This document shows positions 54,264 through 64,000 of a stretch of DNA of 64,000 bases, piece after piece. The stretch spans positions 62,001 through 126,000 of the forward strand of contig CAUYUJ010018736.1 of assembly GCA_963575745.1 (NCBI GenBank), given 5' to 3'. Position numbers and translations under genes: made by a program. The DNA comes from Prorocentrum cordatum. Lineage: Eukaryota; Sar; Dinophyceae; Prorocentrales; Prorocentraceae. The notes beneath the pieces are model-generated. The model was not told the origin of the DNA. It was given only the letters and a program-made list of their open reading frames with translations, and made no database searches. Position 1 is the stretch's first letter. Each line of letters opens with the position of its first letter.

Positions 54264-54572
54264 TGGTAACTTTTGGGTGGTTTTGCAATTTTTTGAAAGA
54301 TATTTGACAATTCATTTTGAGAAAGCAGATTTTTCGCACCTGTAAACGACTATGAGGGCCTCTCTGTCTTAGTATGAGCTCTGTAGGCGCACTTTTACTA
54401 TCAAAACACTTGGCGGAACCATCTTCATGTCGACACGAAATAATTATTTGTTCTTTTTTTCGAGAAATGCGTCCGGAAGCTCTCTCTTTCGACTCCGAGC
54501 ACTCTTACGCGTGAAATGAGCTCTGCGAGGTTCCCGGCGGTGACCAGGTTGACGGTTCACCGCCGGCGCCAG
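54264..54572 (+). mobile_element. B-type unit, 3' part
   Basis: It resumes TGGTAACTTTTGGGTGG and ends with the paired stem CCGGCGGTGA/TCACCGCCGG and GCCAG at 54572. Its left part (up to GACAAAG) was not located. Confidence 0.68.
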
Positions 54573-55706
54573 TTCCGGGGCGCTGGAGAGTTGGTAAGAA
54601 AAATCTCGACGGACCTTTTGGTAACTTTTGGTCGGTTGAAAATTTTGTTCTCGAAATTCAACTATTCGTTTGAGCTCTAGTATTTTTTCCCATCATATTG
54701 GATCTTATTCCCGCTCGCCGTCTTATCTCAGCTCGATCGAACACCTTTTACTGCCAAAAAGCAGGCAGGCGGGATCTGCCGTTTCGAGTCATCTTGACAC
54801 GCGGAGACGGTTTTCTCAAGATAAATCGAGCTTCGGGACAGCTACAGAGCTGATAAGTACATCCAATCGATCCAGAATGATCAGGCGCGTTCGCCTGTTG
54901 AACCCAGAGGTCTGAACTCGGTCTGATAGCCGAGCTAGGTCCGCAAACCTATTCGTATTATTCGAGTTATCTTGACAGACGCTCTCGGTTTTCTGTACTT
55001 AACTAGCTACAGAGCTAATGCTTACAGAATCTGATTGAGAATCATCAGTGGCCGTTGTCTGTTGAATCCAGAGCTCTGAACTCGTCACGAAGCTATTCGT
55101 ATTGTTCGAGTCATCTTGAGAGACGCCGTCGGTTCTCTGCACTCAACTCAGGCTGAGGGGCTGCATGGCTGGTTATCACTGGAATCGATTCGGAGACATC
55201 AGGCGCGTCCGCCTTTCGAATCCAGAGCTCCGAACTCTGTCTACTGTCTGAACTAGGTCCGCGAAACTATTCGTATTTTTCGAGTCGTCCTGAGAGGTGC
55301 TGTCGGTTTCCTGCACTTAACTCGGGCTGTAGGGGGGCGGGGCTGCAGGGCTGGTAATCACAGGAATCGATTGAGATACATCAGGCGCGTCCGCTTGTTG
55401 CATGCAGAGGTCTGAACTCGGTCTGATTCTCGAGCTAGGTTTGCCAAACTATTCGTATTGTTCGAGTCATCTTGAGAGGTACTGTCGATTTACGCACGTA
55501 ACTCGGGCTGTAGGAGAGCTACAGAGCTCGTACAGAAGACAATCCAGAAGCATCGGGGGCGTTCGGCTGTTGCATCCGAGAGTCTGAAATTGCTTGGGCT
55601 GAAAAATTATTTTTCGTCGATTTTTTTTTCGACGGTATATGTTGTCAGGAAGCTCTACGAGTCCCCCGGCGGTAAGAAAGGTTGACGGTTTACCGCCGGC
55701 GCCCAG
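54573..55706 (+). mobile_element. A-type unit, body and 3' end
   Basis: It starts TTCCGGGGCGCTGGAGAG with a small deletion (GAGAGTTGG for GAGAGCTAGTTGG). Several monomers are shortened. The hairpin is intact and ends at 55706. Confidence 0.65.
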
Positions 55707-56699
55707 TTGGCTCGAAAAATCTCGACGGAATTTTTGGTGACTTTTGCTCGGTTCAAATTTTTTTCTCGAAATTCAACAATTCGTTAGAGCTCTAGTATTT
55801 TTCCCGTGATATTCGATCTTGTTCCCGCTCGCCATCTTGATCTCAGCTCGATCGGGTGAATATTACTATCGAAAAGCACTGTGGTGGGATCGGCCGTTTT
55901 GAGTCATCTTGATACGCGCTGACGGTTTTCTGAACATAACTCGAGCTTTAGGACAGCTACAGAGCTGGTAAGCACAGCTAATCGATGTAGAATGATTAGG
56001 CGCGTTCGCCTGTTTAATCCAGAGGTCTGAACTCGGTCTGTTAGCCGAGCTAGGTCCGCAAACCTATTCGTATTATTCGAGTCATCTTGACAGGCACTCG
56101 CGGTTTTCTGTACTTAACTCGAGCTGTAGGACAGCTACAGAGCTGATATTTACCGAAACGGATTTATAATCATCAGTTGCGTTTGTCTGTCGAATCCAGA
56201 GCTCTGAACTCGGTCTGCTGCCCGATCTAGAATCGCGAAACTATTCGTATTGGTCGAGTCATCTTGAGAAGTGCTCTCGGTTTTCTTCACTCAACTCGCG
56301 CTGAGGGGGGCTACAGTGCTGGTGGTCACAGGAATCGATTTGAAGACATCAGGCGCGTCCGCCTGTCGAATCCAGAGCTCGGAACTCGGTCTGCTGCCCG
56401 AATTAGGTCTGCGAAACTACTGTATTGTTCGAGTCATCCTGAGAGGTGCTGTCGACTTAACTCGGGCTGTAGGACTGCAGGGCTGGTAATGAGGAGTCGA
56501 TAGACTGCAGGGCTGGTAATGACAGGAGTCGATTCGCAGACATGAGACGCGTCCGCCTGTCGCATTCAGAGGTCAAAAAAAATCACTATGAGTCGGAATG
56601 TTGGTAGGTGCTGTCGGTTTTCTCAACTTAAGTCGAGCTAGGAAGCTCTACGAGTCTCTTGGCGGTAACCAAGGTTGACGGTTTACCGCCGGCGCCCAG
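55707..56699 (+). mobile_element. A-type unit with a 48-bp internal duplication
   Basis: It starts TTGGCTCGAAAAATC. At about 56470-56535 the segment GACTGCAGGGCTGGTAATGA occurs twice with a shortened monomer between. The left stem arm is mutated (CTTGGCGGTAA), and it ends at CAG 56699. Confidence 0.65.
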
Positions 56700-57036
56700 T
56701 TGGTCGACCCGGCCAGAAAGGACAAAGTGGTAACTTTTGGGTGGTTTTGCAATTTTTTGAAAGATATTTGACAATTCATTTTGAGAAAGCAGATTTTTCG
56801 CACCTGTAAACGACTATGAGGGCCTCTCTGTCGCAGTATGAGCTCTGTAGGCGCACTTTTACTATCAAAAAACTTGGCGGAACCATCTTCATGTCGACAC
56901 GAAAGAATCAATTTTTCTTTTTTCCGAGAAATGCTTCCAGAAGCTCTCTCTTTCGACTCCGAGCACTCTTACGCGTGAAATGAGCTCTACGAGGTTCCCG
57001 GCGGTGACCAGGTTGACGGTTCACCGCCGGCGCCAG
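56700..57036 (+). mobile_element. B-type unit lacking its 5' 65 bp
   Basis: It starts TTGGTCGACCCGGCC and ends with the paired stem CCGGCGGTGA/TCACCGCCGG and GCCAG at 57036. Confidence 0.7.
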
Positions 57037-57375
57037 TTGGTCGACCCGGCCAGAAAGGACAAAGTGACAACTTTTGGGTGCTTTTGCGAATATTTGAAAG
57101 ATATTTGGCCATTTATTCTGAGAAAGCAGATTTTTCGCACCTGTAAACGACTATGAGGGCCTCTCTGTCTCAATATGAGCTCTCTAGGTGCACTTTTACT
57201 ATCAAAACAGTTGGCGAAACCAACTTTATGTCGACCTGAAAAAAAATCATGTTTTCTCTTCTTCGAGAAATGCTTCCAGAAACCCTCTCTTTTGATGCTG
57301 AGCACTCTTACGCCTGAAAGGAGATCTACGAGGTTCCCGGCGGTGACCAGGTTGACGGTTCACCGCCGGCGCCAG
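57037..57375 (+). mobile_element. Second B-type unit with the same start point
   Basis: It starts at the identical internal position, TTGGTCGACCCGGCC, which follows GAGCTAG in complete units. Two successive units beginning at one point suggest a preferred insertion site (GCTAG^TTGG) in a B-type host, used repeatedly. It ends at 57375. Confidence 0.7.
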
Positions 57376-58615
57376 TTCCGGGGCGCTGGAGAGCTAGTTG
57401 GCCAGAAAAATACATCGTAGAGCTCTTCGGCATCGATGAGCTAGAGGAATTCCGGCGCGGGGTGGAGCTAGTTGGTCGACCCGGCCAGAAAGGACAAAGT
57501 GGTAACTTTTGGGTGGTTTTGCAATTTTTTGAAAGATATTTGGCAATTCATTTTGAGAAAGCAGATTTTTCGCACCTGTAAACGACTATGAGGGCCTCTC
57601 TGTCTTAGTATGAGCTCTGTAGGCGCACTTTTACTATCAAAACACTTGGCGGAACCATCTTCATGTCGACACGAAAAAAAATGTTTTTTTTTTTCTCTTT
57701 TTCGAGAAATGCTTCCAGAAGCTCTCTCTTTCGACTCCGAGCACTCTTACGCGTGAAATGAGCTCTACGAGGTTCCCGGCGGTGACCAGGTTGACGGTTC
57801 ACCGCCGGCGCCAGTCTCGACGGACGGACATTTTGAGGAATTTTGGTCGGTTCAAAATTTTGTTCTCGAAATTCAACAATTCGTTAGAGCTCTAGTATTT
57901 TTTCCCGTGATATTCGATCTTATTCCCGCTCGCCATCTTGATCTCAGCTCGATCGGGTACCTCTAACTGCCAAAAAGCGTCCAGGCGGGATCGGCCCTTT
58001 CGGGTCATCTTGTCACGCGCTGTCGGTTTTCTCAAGATAACTCGAGCTTCAGGACAGCTACAGAGCTGGTAAGCACAGCTAATCGATTCAGAATCATCAG
58101 GCGCGTTCGCCTGTTGGACCCAGAGGTCTGAACTCGGTCTGCTAGCCGAGCTAGGTCCGCAAACCTATTTGTATTATTCGAGTCATCTTGACAGACGCTC
58201 TCGAATTTCTGTACTTAACTCGAGCTGCAGGACAGCTACAGAGCTGATGCGTACAGAATCTGATTTAGAATCATCAGTGGCCGTTGTCTGTTGAATCTAG
58301 AGCTCTGAACTCGGTCTGCTGCCCGATCTAGAATCGCGAAACTATTCGTATTGTTCGAGTCATCTTGAGAGATGCTGTCAGTTCTCTGCACCCAACTCGG
58401 GCTGTGGGGGGGCTGCATGGCTGGTAATCACTGGAATCGATTCGGAGACATCAGGTGCGTCCGCCTTTCTAATCCAGGGCTCCGAACTCTGTCTGCTGCC
58501 CGAACTAGGTCCGCGAAACTATTCGTATTATTCGAGTCATCCTGAGAGGTGCTGTCGGTTTCCTGCACTTAACTCGGGCTGTAGGGGGGCTGCAGGGCTG
58601 GTAATCACAGGAATC
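57376..58615 (+). mobile_element. A-type unit interrupted by B; 3' end lost
   Basis: It starts TTCCGGGGCGC and is cut at CCAGAAAAA (57410). It resumes TCTCGACGG at 57815 and runs through the monomers to CACAGGAATC at 58615. There it is fused to 37 bp of unrelated sequence (58616-58652, starting ATGGCCGTCC). No terminal hairpin is present. Confidence 0.68.
57411..57814 (+). mobile_element. Complete B-type hairpin unit (404 bp)
   Basis: It starts TACATCGTAGAGCTC and ends GGCGCCAG at 57814. The flanks rejoin as AGAAAAA^TCTCGACGG, the normal A-type sequence. It is slightly longer than other B units because of a T-run at about 57680. Confidence 0.87.
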
Positions 58616-58652
58616 ATGGCCGTCCCCGTCGCTGGCATGTGCTGGACCTACA

Positions 58653-59877
58653 TAACTCGTAGAGCTTCCCTTAGCAAGCTATTGCTGGAAGCTTAAGAGT
58701 AATTCCGGGGCGCTGGAGACTTAGTTGGCAAGAAAAATCTCGACGGGCCCTTTGGTGACTTTTGGTCGGTTGAATTTTTTTTTCTCGAAATTTTTCAATT
58801 CGTTTGAGCTCTAGTATTTTTTCCCGTGATTTCCGATCTTATTCCCGCTTGCGATCTTGATCTCAGCTCGATCGGGTACCTTTCACTGCCAAAAAGGACA
58901 CGGGCGGGATCGCCCGTTTTGAGTCATCTTGTCACGCGCTGTCGGTTTTCTCAAGATACTTCGAGCTTCAGGACAGCTACAGAGCTGGTAAGCACAGCTA
59001 ATCGATTCAGAATGATCAGGCGCGTTCGCCTGTTGAACCCAGAGGTCTGAACTCGGTCTGCTAGCCGAGCTAGGTCCGCAAACCTATTCGTATTATTCGA
59101 GTCATCTTGACAGACGCTCTCGGTTTTCTGTACTTAACTCGAGCTACAGGACAGCTACAGAGCTGATACGTACAGAATCTGATTCATAATCATCAGTGGC
59201 CGTTGTCTGTCGAATGCAGAGCTCTGAACTCGGTCTGCTGCCCGATCTAGAATCGCGAAACTATTCGTATTGTTCGAGTCATCTTGAGAGATGCTGTCGG
59301 TTCTCTGCACTTAACTCGGGTTGTAGGGGGGCTGCATGGCTGGTAATCACTGGAATCGATTCGGAGAGATCAGGCGCGTCCGCCTTTCGAGTCCAGAGCT
59401 CCGAACTCTGTCTGCTGCCCGAACTAGGTCCGCGAAACTATTCGTATTGTTCGTGTCATCGTGAGAGGTGCTGTCGGTTTCCTGCACTTAACTCGGGCTG
59501 TAGGGGGGGCTTCAGGGCTGGTCATCACAGGAATCGATTCAGAGACATCAGACGCGTCCGCCTGTCGCATGCAGAGGTCTGAACTCGGTCTGATACTCGA
59601 GCTAGGTTTGCCAAACTATTCGTATTGTTCGAGCCATCTTGAGAGGTGCTGTCGATTTACGCACGTAACTCGGGATTGTGGGAGAGCTACAGAGCTCGTG
59701 CAGAAGACAATCCAGAAGCATCGGGGGCGTTCGGCTGTTGCATCCGAGAGGTCTGAAATTGCTTGGGCTGAAAAATTATTTTTTCTGTGTAATTTTTTTC
59801 CGACATTATATGTTGTCAGGAAGCTCTACGAGTCCCCCGGCGGTAACAAAGGTTGACGGTTTACCGCCGGCGCCCAG
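58653..59877 (+). mobile_element. Complete A-type hairpin unit (1225 bp)
   Basis: It starts TAACTCGTAGAGCTTCCC and carries six monomers. It ends GGCGCCCAG at 59877, and the hairpin is fully paired. Confidence 0.83.
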
Positions 59878-61458
59878 TTCCGGCGCGCTGGAGAGCTAGT
59901 TGGCAAGAAAAATCTCGACGGACCTTTTGCTGACTTTGGGTCGGTTGAAAATTTTGTTCTCGAAATTCAACAATTCGTTTGAGCTCTAGTATTTTTTCTG
60001 ACCGTATTCGATCTTGTTCCCGCTCGCTATCTTGATCTCAGCTCGATCGGGTAGATATTACTGCAAAAAAGCATCGCGGCGGGATCGGCTGTTTCGAGTC
60101 ATCTTGATACGCGTTGTCGGTATTTTGTACTTAACTCGAGCTCTAGGGCAGCTACAGAGGTGATTCTTACAGAAATCGATTGCGAATCATCAGGCGCGTT
60201 CGTCTGTTCCATCTAGAGGTCTGAACTCGGTCTGCTGCCCGAGCTAGGTTCGCGAAACTATTCGTCTTGTTGAAGTCATCTTGAGAGGTGCCGACAGTTT
60301 TCTGCACTCAACTCTGGCTGTAGGGAGGCTACAGTGCTGGTAATCACAGAAATCGATTCAAAGAGATCAGGCGCGTCCGCCTGTCGAATCCAGAGCTCTG
60401 AACTCGGCCTGCTGCCCGAGCTAGGTCCGCAAAAATTCGTATTGTTCGAGTCATCTTCAGAGGTGCTCTCGATTTTCTGCACTTAACTCGGGCTGTAAGG
60501 AAGCTGCAGGATTGGTAACCACAGGAATCGATTCGGAGACATCAGGCGCGTCCATATTTCTTGATATGCCTGGGGTGGGTTCTCACGGTTGGGTTCTCAC
60601 TCTGCTTTGACAGTCCATTTTGTATGCCTCCGTATCTTCTGGGTTCATTGCGTGCTTGGGACATTCAGTTTCTATTTCAGACTCTCTTTCAGTACATATA
60701 TCCGTCTTGGTTGCTACTTATGTTCAATGGGTTTCATGGGACTTAATGGAAGATTTCTTCACTTCTTACTTACTTCAGACCTTGGGACCATATGCCCTCA
60801 AGTTTGGCTTCAAGAGTTACTCAAGTCACTCAAGATATGGTTGATCAATTTGGGCATCCTCCATTATCTTGCATTACGTTTCCCATTTTTCTCATCTTCA
60901 TTCAAAGCAAGAGAGACCTTGTGGTGGGATTCATTTGGGACATCGGACAGTCTGTCATTCATGATTTCTTTCAGTATCATGGGTTTCAATCCTGGGCTGG
61001 GCTTCACCTTTCCTCCGCTTCCTCCCTCTCCCGCCTCTCCTCCCGCTTCCCTCTTTCTCTACCGTGCGCATTTGGCGTATTGGTGGCTTCTCAGGTTTGT
61101 GTTTTGGGAGAACCGACCTTTCAAGGCGCTTCATCATCATCATCATCATCATCATTCAGATGTCTGAATTTGGTCTGATACTCGAGCTATATTCGCGAAA
61201 CTATCTGTATTGTTCGAGTGATCTTGAGAGGTGCTGTTGATTTTCGCACGTAACTCGGGCTGTAGGAGAGCTACGGAGCTCGTGCGCGCAGAAAACGATC
61301 CAGAAGCATGAGGGGCGTTTGGCTGTTGCATCGAGAGGTCTGAAATCGTTTAGGCTGAAGTATTCGTTCTCTGCATTTTTTCGACATTATATATGCTCAG
61401 GAAGCTCTACGAGTCTCCCGGCGGGAAGAAAGGTTGACGGTTTACCGCCGGCGCCCAG
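59878..61458 (+). mobile_element. A-type unit carrying a foreign 0.6-kb insert
   Basis: It starts TTCCGGCGCGCTGG and shares subfamily variants with 51125-52225. It is interrupted inside a monomer at 60553, resumes CATTCAGATGTCTG at 61153, and closes at CAG 61458. Confidence 0.75.
60554..61152. other. Unrelated 599-bp insert ending in (CAT)8
   Basis: The composition is unlike the surrounding repeats (T-rich; C-rich at 61010-61050). On the plus strand the insert ends with eight CAT triplets that merge with the host CATTCAG. About eight host bases (GCCTGTTG) are missing at the site. Long open frames in two plus-strand frames overlap each other, and neither has recognisable motifs. It may be a retroposed sequence with a microsatellite tail, or captured host DNA. 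Confidence 0.55.
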
Positions 61459-61758
61459 TCTTTGGCTACATCCGCCAGCTCGGCAATTGAGTCTGAGGCA
61501 GGATCGTGCCCAGCGGGGTAGAAGGAGGAGAATGAGGAGGAGGAGGAGGAGAAATATTGAGGAGAGGGAGGAGAGGGAGGAGAGAAGCAGAGGGAGGAGG
61601 AGGAGAATAAGCAGGAAAAGAAGGAGGAGGAGGAGGAGGAGAAGAGGGGCCTCCGGCTCCTCCTCCCCATCTCCCTCCGTCTTATCCTCTTCATCCTCAG
61701 CGTCGTCCTGGTTCTTCTTACACCTCCATCTCCTCCTCCTCCTTTCTGGCTGAGGGAA
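61459..61758. other. Purine- then pyrimidine-rich stretch between units
   Basis: This non-repeat sequence lies between the CAG end at 61458 and the next 5' terminus at 61759. It has a (GGA)-rich block at about 61515-61640 and a (CTC)-rich block at about 61650-61745, which could form triplex or slipped structures. It may be a remnant of the original host locus. Acidic or Arg/Ser-rich translations are low-complexity artefacts. Confidence 0.5.
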
Positions 61759-62912
61759 TAACTCGTAGAGCTTCCCTTAGCCAGTTATTGCTGGAAGCTT
61801 TAGAGTAATTCCGTGGCGCTGGAGAGCTAGTTGGCAAGAAAAATCTCGACGGACCTTTTGCTGACTTTTGGTCGGTTGAAAATTTTGTTCTCGAAATTCC
61901 TCAATTCGTTTGAGCTCTAGAATTTTTTCCCGTGATATTCGATCTTATTCCCGCTCGCCATCTTGATCTCAGCTCGATCGGGTACCTTTTACTGCCAAAA
62001 AGCGTCCAGGCGGGATCGGCCGTTTCAAGTCATCTTGATATGCGCTATCGGTATATTGGACTTAACTCGAGATACAGGACAGCTACAGAGCTGGGAAGCA
62101 CACCTTATCGATCCAGAATGATCAGGCGCGTTCGTCAGTTGCATCCAGAGGTCTGAACTCGTTCTGCTAGCCGAGCTAGGTCCGCAAACCTATTCGTATT
62201 ATTCGAGTCATCTTGACACGCGCTCTCGGTTTTCTGTACTTAACTCGAGCTATATGACAGCTACAGAGCTGATACTTACAGAAAACAAATCAGAGTCATT
62301 AGTCGCGTTTGTCTGTTGAATCCATAGCTCTGAACTCGGGCTGCTGCTCGCTCTAGAATCGCGAAACTATTCGTATTGTTCGAATTATCTCGAGAGGTGC
62401 TGTGGGTTTTCTGTACTTAACTCGGGGTGCAGGGAGGCTGCAGTGCTGGTAGTCACAGGAATTCATTTGGAGACATCAGACGCGTCCGCCTGTCGAATCC
62501 AGAGCTGGAACTCGGTCTGCTGTCCGAACTAGGTCGCGCAACTATTCGTATTGTTCGAGTCATTCTGAGATGCTGTCGGTTTTCTGCACTTAACTCGGGC
62601 TGTAGCGCGGCTGCAGGGCTGGTAATCACAGGCGCGTCCTGTCGCATTCAGAGGCCTGAACTCGGTCTGATACTCGAGCTAGGTTTGCTAAACTATTCGT
62701 ATTCTTCGAGTCATCTTCAGAGATGGTATCGGTTTACGCACGTGACTCGCGCTGTAGGAGAGCTACAGAGCTCGTACAGAAGACAATCCAGAAGCATCGG
62801 GGGCGTTCGGCTGTTGCATCGAGCGGTCTGAAATCGCTTGGCTGAGAAACTATTAGTTCTCTGCAATTGTTTTTCAACACTATATATTGTCAGGAAGCTC
62901 TACGAGTCCCCC

Positions 62913-62935
62913 GGCTCAAGAAATCTCGGCTCAAG
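62913..62935 (+). other. Spliced-leader relicts of LINE 4
   Basis: GGCTCAAG is followed by the 15-nt relict AAATCTCGGCTCAAG. The spacing is identical to that in LINE 3. Confidence 0.78.
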
Positions 62936-63000
62936 GCGCTTGACATTTGATCCCCTCTGCCTGGGTAACCTCCAGTGGGATCGAGTGCGCGTCAGGGAGT

Positions 63001-63170
63001 CACACGTTTGTCGCCTAGAGTGATATTGCACTGCCATTCATCTGACACGTTTGATCGCCTTGAGTGGTCTTCAATTGATTTGTTTCACACGTTTGTCGCC
63101 TAGAGTGATATTGTGCTGCCATTCATCTGACACGTTTGATCGCCTTGAGTTGTTCTCAATTGATTTGTTT
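63001..63170 (+). repeat. Direct duplication, 2 x 85 bp, in LINE 4 leader
   Basis: CACACGTTTGTCGCCTAG begins each copy (63001 and 63086), with only a few differences. Tandem copies in a 5' UTR of a LINE can act as promoter or ribosome-entry modules (family knowledge from other LINEs; not shown here). Confidence 0.85.
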
Positions 63171-63209
63171 TGCTTTGTGCTTCCGAGGCAGTCTCTGCCA
63201 TCATTCGTT

Positions 63210-64000
63210 ATGCCACACGTGCGGAGTGCAAGTGCTCGCATTATGCGTCGGGCGCTGGCTGTTCAAAACGGATACTGTGTGCATCTACCTATTCGTTTGC
63301 CTCTGGATGGTTTGGTGCCACCTACGTGTCTCCCACCACCAGGGCTGGAGCGGGCGACTGCCGATTTGGTTCTAGATTATTTCTTGTTGCGCGATCCACC
63401 TGTTGTTAAACGCAGTTTGGAGGAGGAGGAGGAGGAGGAGGCTGACATTAAGACTGTTTCGGAGAATCTTTCTTGCCGTATGCAGGCTTCTGAATCGCTG
63501 GTTGATGTAGATATTGGAGTGCAGGCTTCTGAATCGCTGGTTGATGTTGGAGTGCAGACGGTTGATGTTGCGGACTTTCAATGTGAAGTCGGCTGTCAGA
63601 CAGATAGTGTCGTTGGGATGGAGGGAGGAGCTTCAGGAGTTCTTCTTGGGAAAGTGACTGTGGCGGCGGAGGAGGAGCTGGAGGCACCCTCGAGTGCGGA
63701 GTCTTCTCCGAACGTGCAGTCTGATTCTGATAGCCGCGCCCTGTCAGGAGCGTCCCAGGGGTGTCTGAATCGTCCCGTCACGCTCAATGAGGTATCGAAG
63801 GAGTCGCGCCAGAGGACTCGAGGGAGAGATCGTGACAAGGTCAAGGGGACATCGACGTGCTCTCAGGCCACCATTGCCGATGTCAAAGCGTGGATTGACG
63901 CTGTTGCCAGCATCAACGAGTTGAATGCGATCCAGTATTTAAAGAGCGGAATGGATTTGTTTGATAAGCTGGTGACAGAACGTGGGTTCCCTACAAAGAA
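63210..64000 (+). CDS. LINE 4 ORF1 (partial, runs off the window)
   Basis: ATG at 63210 opens a frame of 263 codons with no stop to 64000. Unlike copies 1-3 there is an ATG near the start, in a leader that also contains other open codons upstream. Seen in the translation are a basic N-terminus (VRSASARIMRR), a run of seven Glu (63420-63440), the repeated ASESLVDV, a Ser/Glu-rich middle, and a helical end (WIDAVASINELNAIQYL). I recognise no domain. Position directly behind the spliced-leader relicts argues for ORF1. It does not visibly resemble the ORF1 of the other copies in this part. Confidence 0.6.
   Translation, partial: MPHVRSASARIMRRALAVQNGYCVHLPIRLPLDGLVPPTCLPPPGLERATADLVLDYFLLRDPPVVKRSLEEEEEEEADIKTVSENLSCRMQASESLVDVDIGVQASESLVDVGVQTVDVADFQCEVGCQTDSVVGMEGGASGVLLGKVTVAAEEELEAPSSAESSPNVQSDSDSRALSGASQGCLNRPVTLNEVSKESRQRTRGRDRDKVKGTSTCSQATIADVKAWIDAVASINELNAIQYLKSGMDLFDKLVTERGFPTK

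Larger units (their letters stand above)
61759..64000 (+). mobile_element. A-type unit carrying LINE copy 4, incomplete
   Basis: It has an intact start, TAACTCGTAGAGCTTCCC, normal monomers, and the subterminal GGAAGCTCTACGAGT at about 62894. The left stem arm is cut after CCCCCGG (about 62912) by the LINE. The right half lies beyond the window. Confidence 0.8.
62913..64000 (+). mobile_element. LINE copy 4, 5' part
   Basis: It enters the hairpin arm exactly where LINE 3 carries its GGCTCAAG. Its leader resembles that of LINE 1 (CTGCCTGGG, TACCTCC). It includes a direct 85-bp duplication and an open frame that runs to the window end. Confidence 0.8.

Noticed and set aside
61132-61155. (CAT)8 as a functional His-tag-like or zinc-binding element
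   Set aside because: It is a pure microsatellite with no supported reading frame.
60589-61167. 192-codon frame ending in polyhistidine
   Set aside because: The His run is the (CAT)8 microsatellite. A second overlapping frame is equally open and no motif is visible.
61407-61694. Ser- and Arg-rich frames on both strands
   Set aside because: They are direct translations of GGA/CTC simple repeats.
1-64000. CRISPR array, bacterial operon or prophage reading of the repeats
   Set aside because: The repeats are long, nested and hairpin-terminated. The coding content is eukaryotic non-LTR retrotransposon with dinoflagellate leader relicts.

Overview
Organism. The window is eukaryotic, and I read it as dinoflagellate nuclear DNA. 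The deciding evidence is at the 5' ends of the retroelements. LINE copy 1 begins with GTAGCCATTTCGGCTCAAG (1501-1519), one mismatch from the same stretch of the dinoflagellate spliced leader as I remember it, followed by a second, shorter relict. Two other copies (34706-34728, 62913-62935) begin with truncated relicts in the same tandem arrangement. I recognise no host housekeeping gene, tRNA or rRNA. Nearly the whole window is mobile DNA.

Layout. Two interacting kinds of element account for most of it. (1) About forty 3' ends of short non-coding units. They come in three size classes: A-type, about 1.0-1.25 kb; B-type, about 395-405 bp; and C-type, about 395 bp. Complete units start TAACTCGTAGAGCTTCC (A) or TACCTCGTAGAGCTC (B, C), carry the inverse of that sequence near the 3' end, and finish with a 10-bp GC-rich hairpin plus a CAG end. 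Where both flanks can be joined, the unit sits in front of a T with no longer target duplication, usually as A^T. This resembles rolling-circle (Helitron/Helentron-like) transposition, although the ends are not the classic TC...CTRR. The units are nested inside one another up to three deep (for example 9841-12800 and 22890-26575). A-type bodies are tandem arrays of 177-bp monomers. (2) Non-LTR retrotransposons (LINEs) at 1484-7307, 15415-21418, 34680-40727 and 62913-end, plus a 5'-truncated copy at 43767-44201. All five lie in the same orientation inside the terminal hairpin of a host unit. The hairpin of the non-coding elements is therefore the landing site of the LINE.

LINE architecture. 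Each of the three LINEs read in full has ORF1 (Gag-like), then one TGA followed by C, then ORF2 in the same reading frame. ORF2 encodes an APE-type endonuclease, a reverse transcriptase with a WADN instead of an (F/Y)ADD active-site motif, and a C-terminal RNase H whose catalytic segments are in permuted order. All three have long ATG-free leaders, yet protein conservation extends upstream of the first ATG. Copy 1 is the most intact. Copy 2 has one internal TAA in the endonuclease. Copy 3 has a frameshift and an early stop in the RNase H region.

Region by region. 1-7340: A-type unit with LINE 1. 7341-15403: nested A, B and C units. 15404-21451: LINE 2 in an A-type hairpin. 21452-34313: nested units, one B-type copy inverted. 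34314-40757: LINE 3 in a B/C-type unit. 40758-61458: further nested units, a truncated LINE 3 copy, an inverted A-type unit and a foreign 0.6-kb insert. 61459-61758: purine/pyrimidine-rich stretch. 61759-64000: A-type unit carrying the 5' part of LINE 4, whose open reading frame runs off the window.

How they work together (inference). Rolling-circle-like units keep making new hairpins. The LINE uses those hairpins as safe sites. Spliced-leader addition gives its RNA a defined 5' end, and UGA readthrough sets the ORF1:ORF2 ratio.
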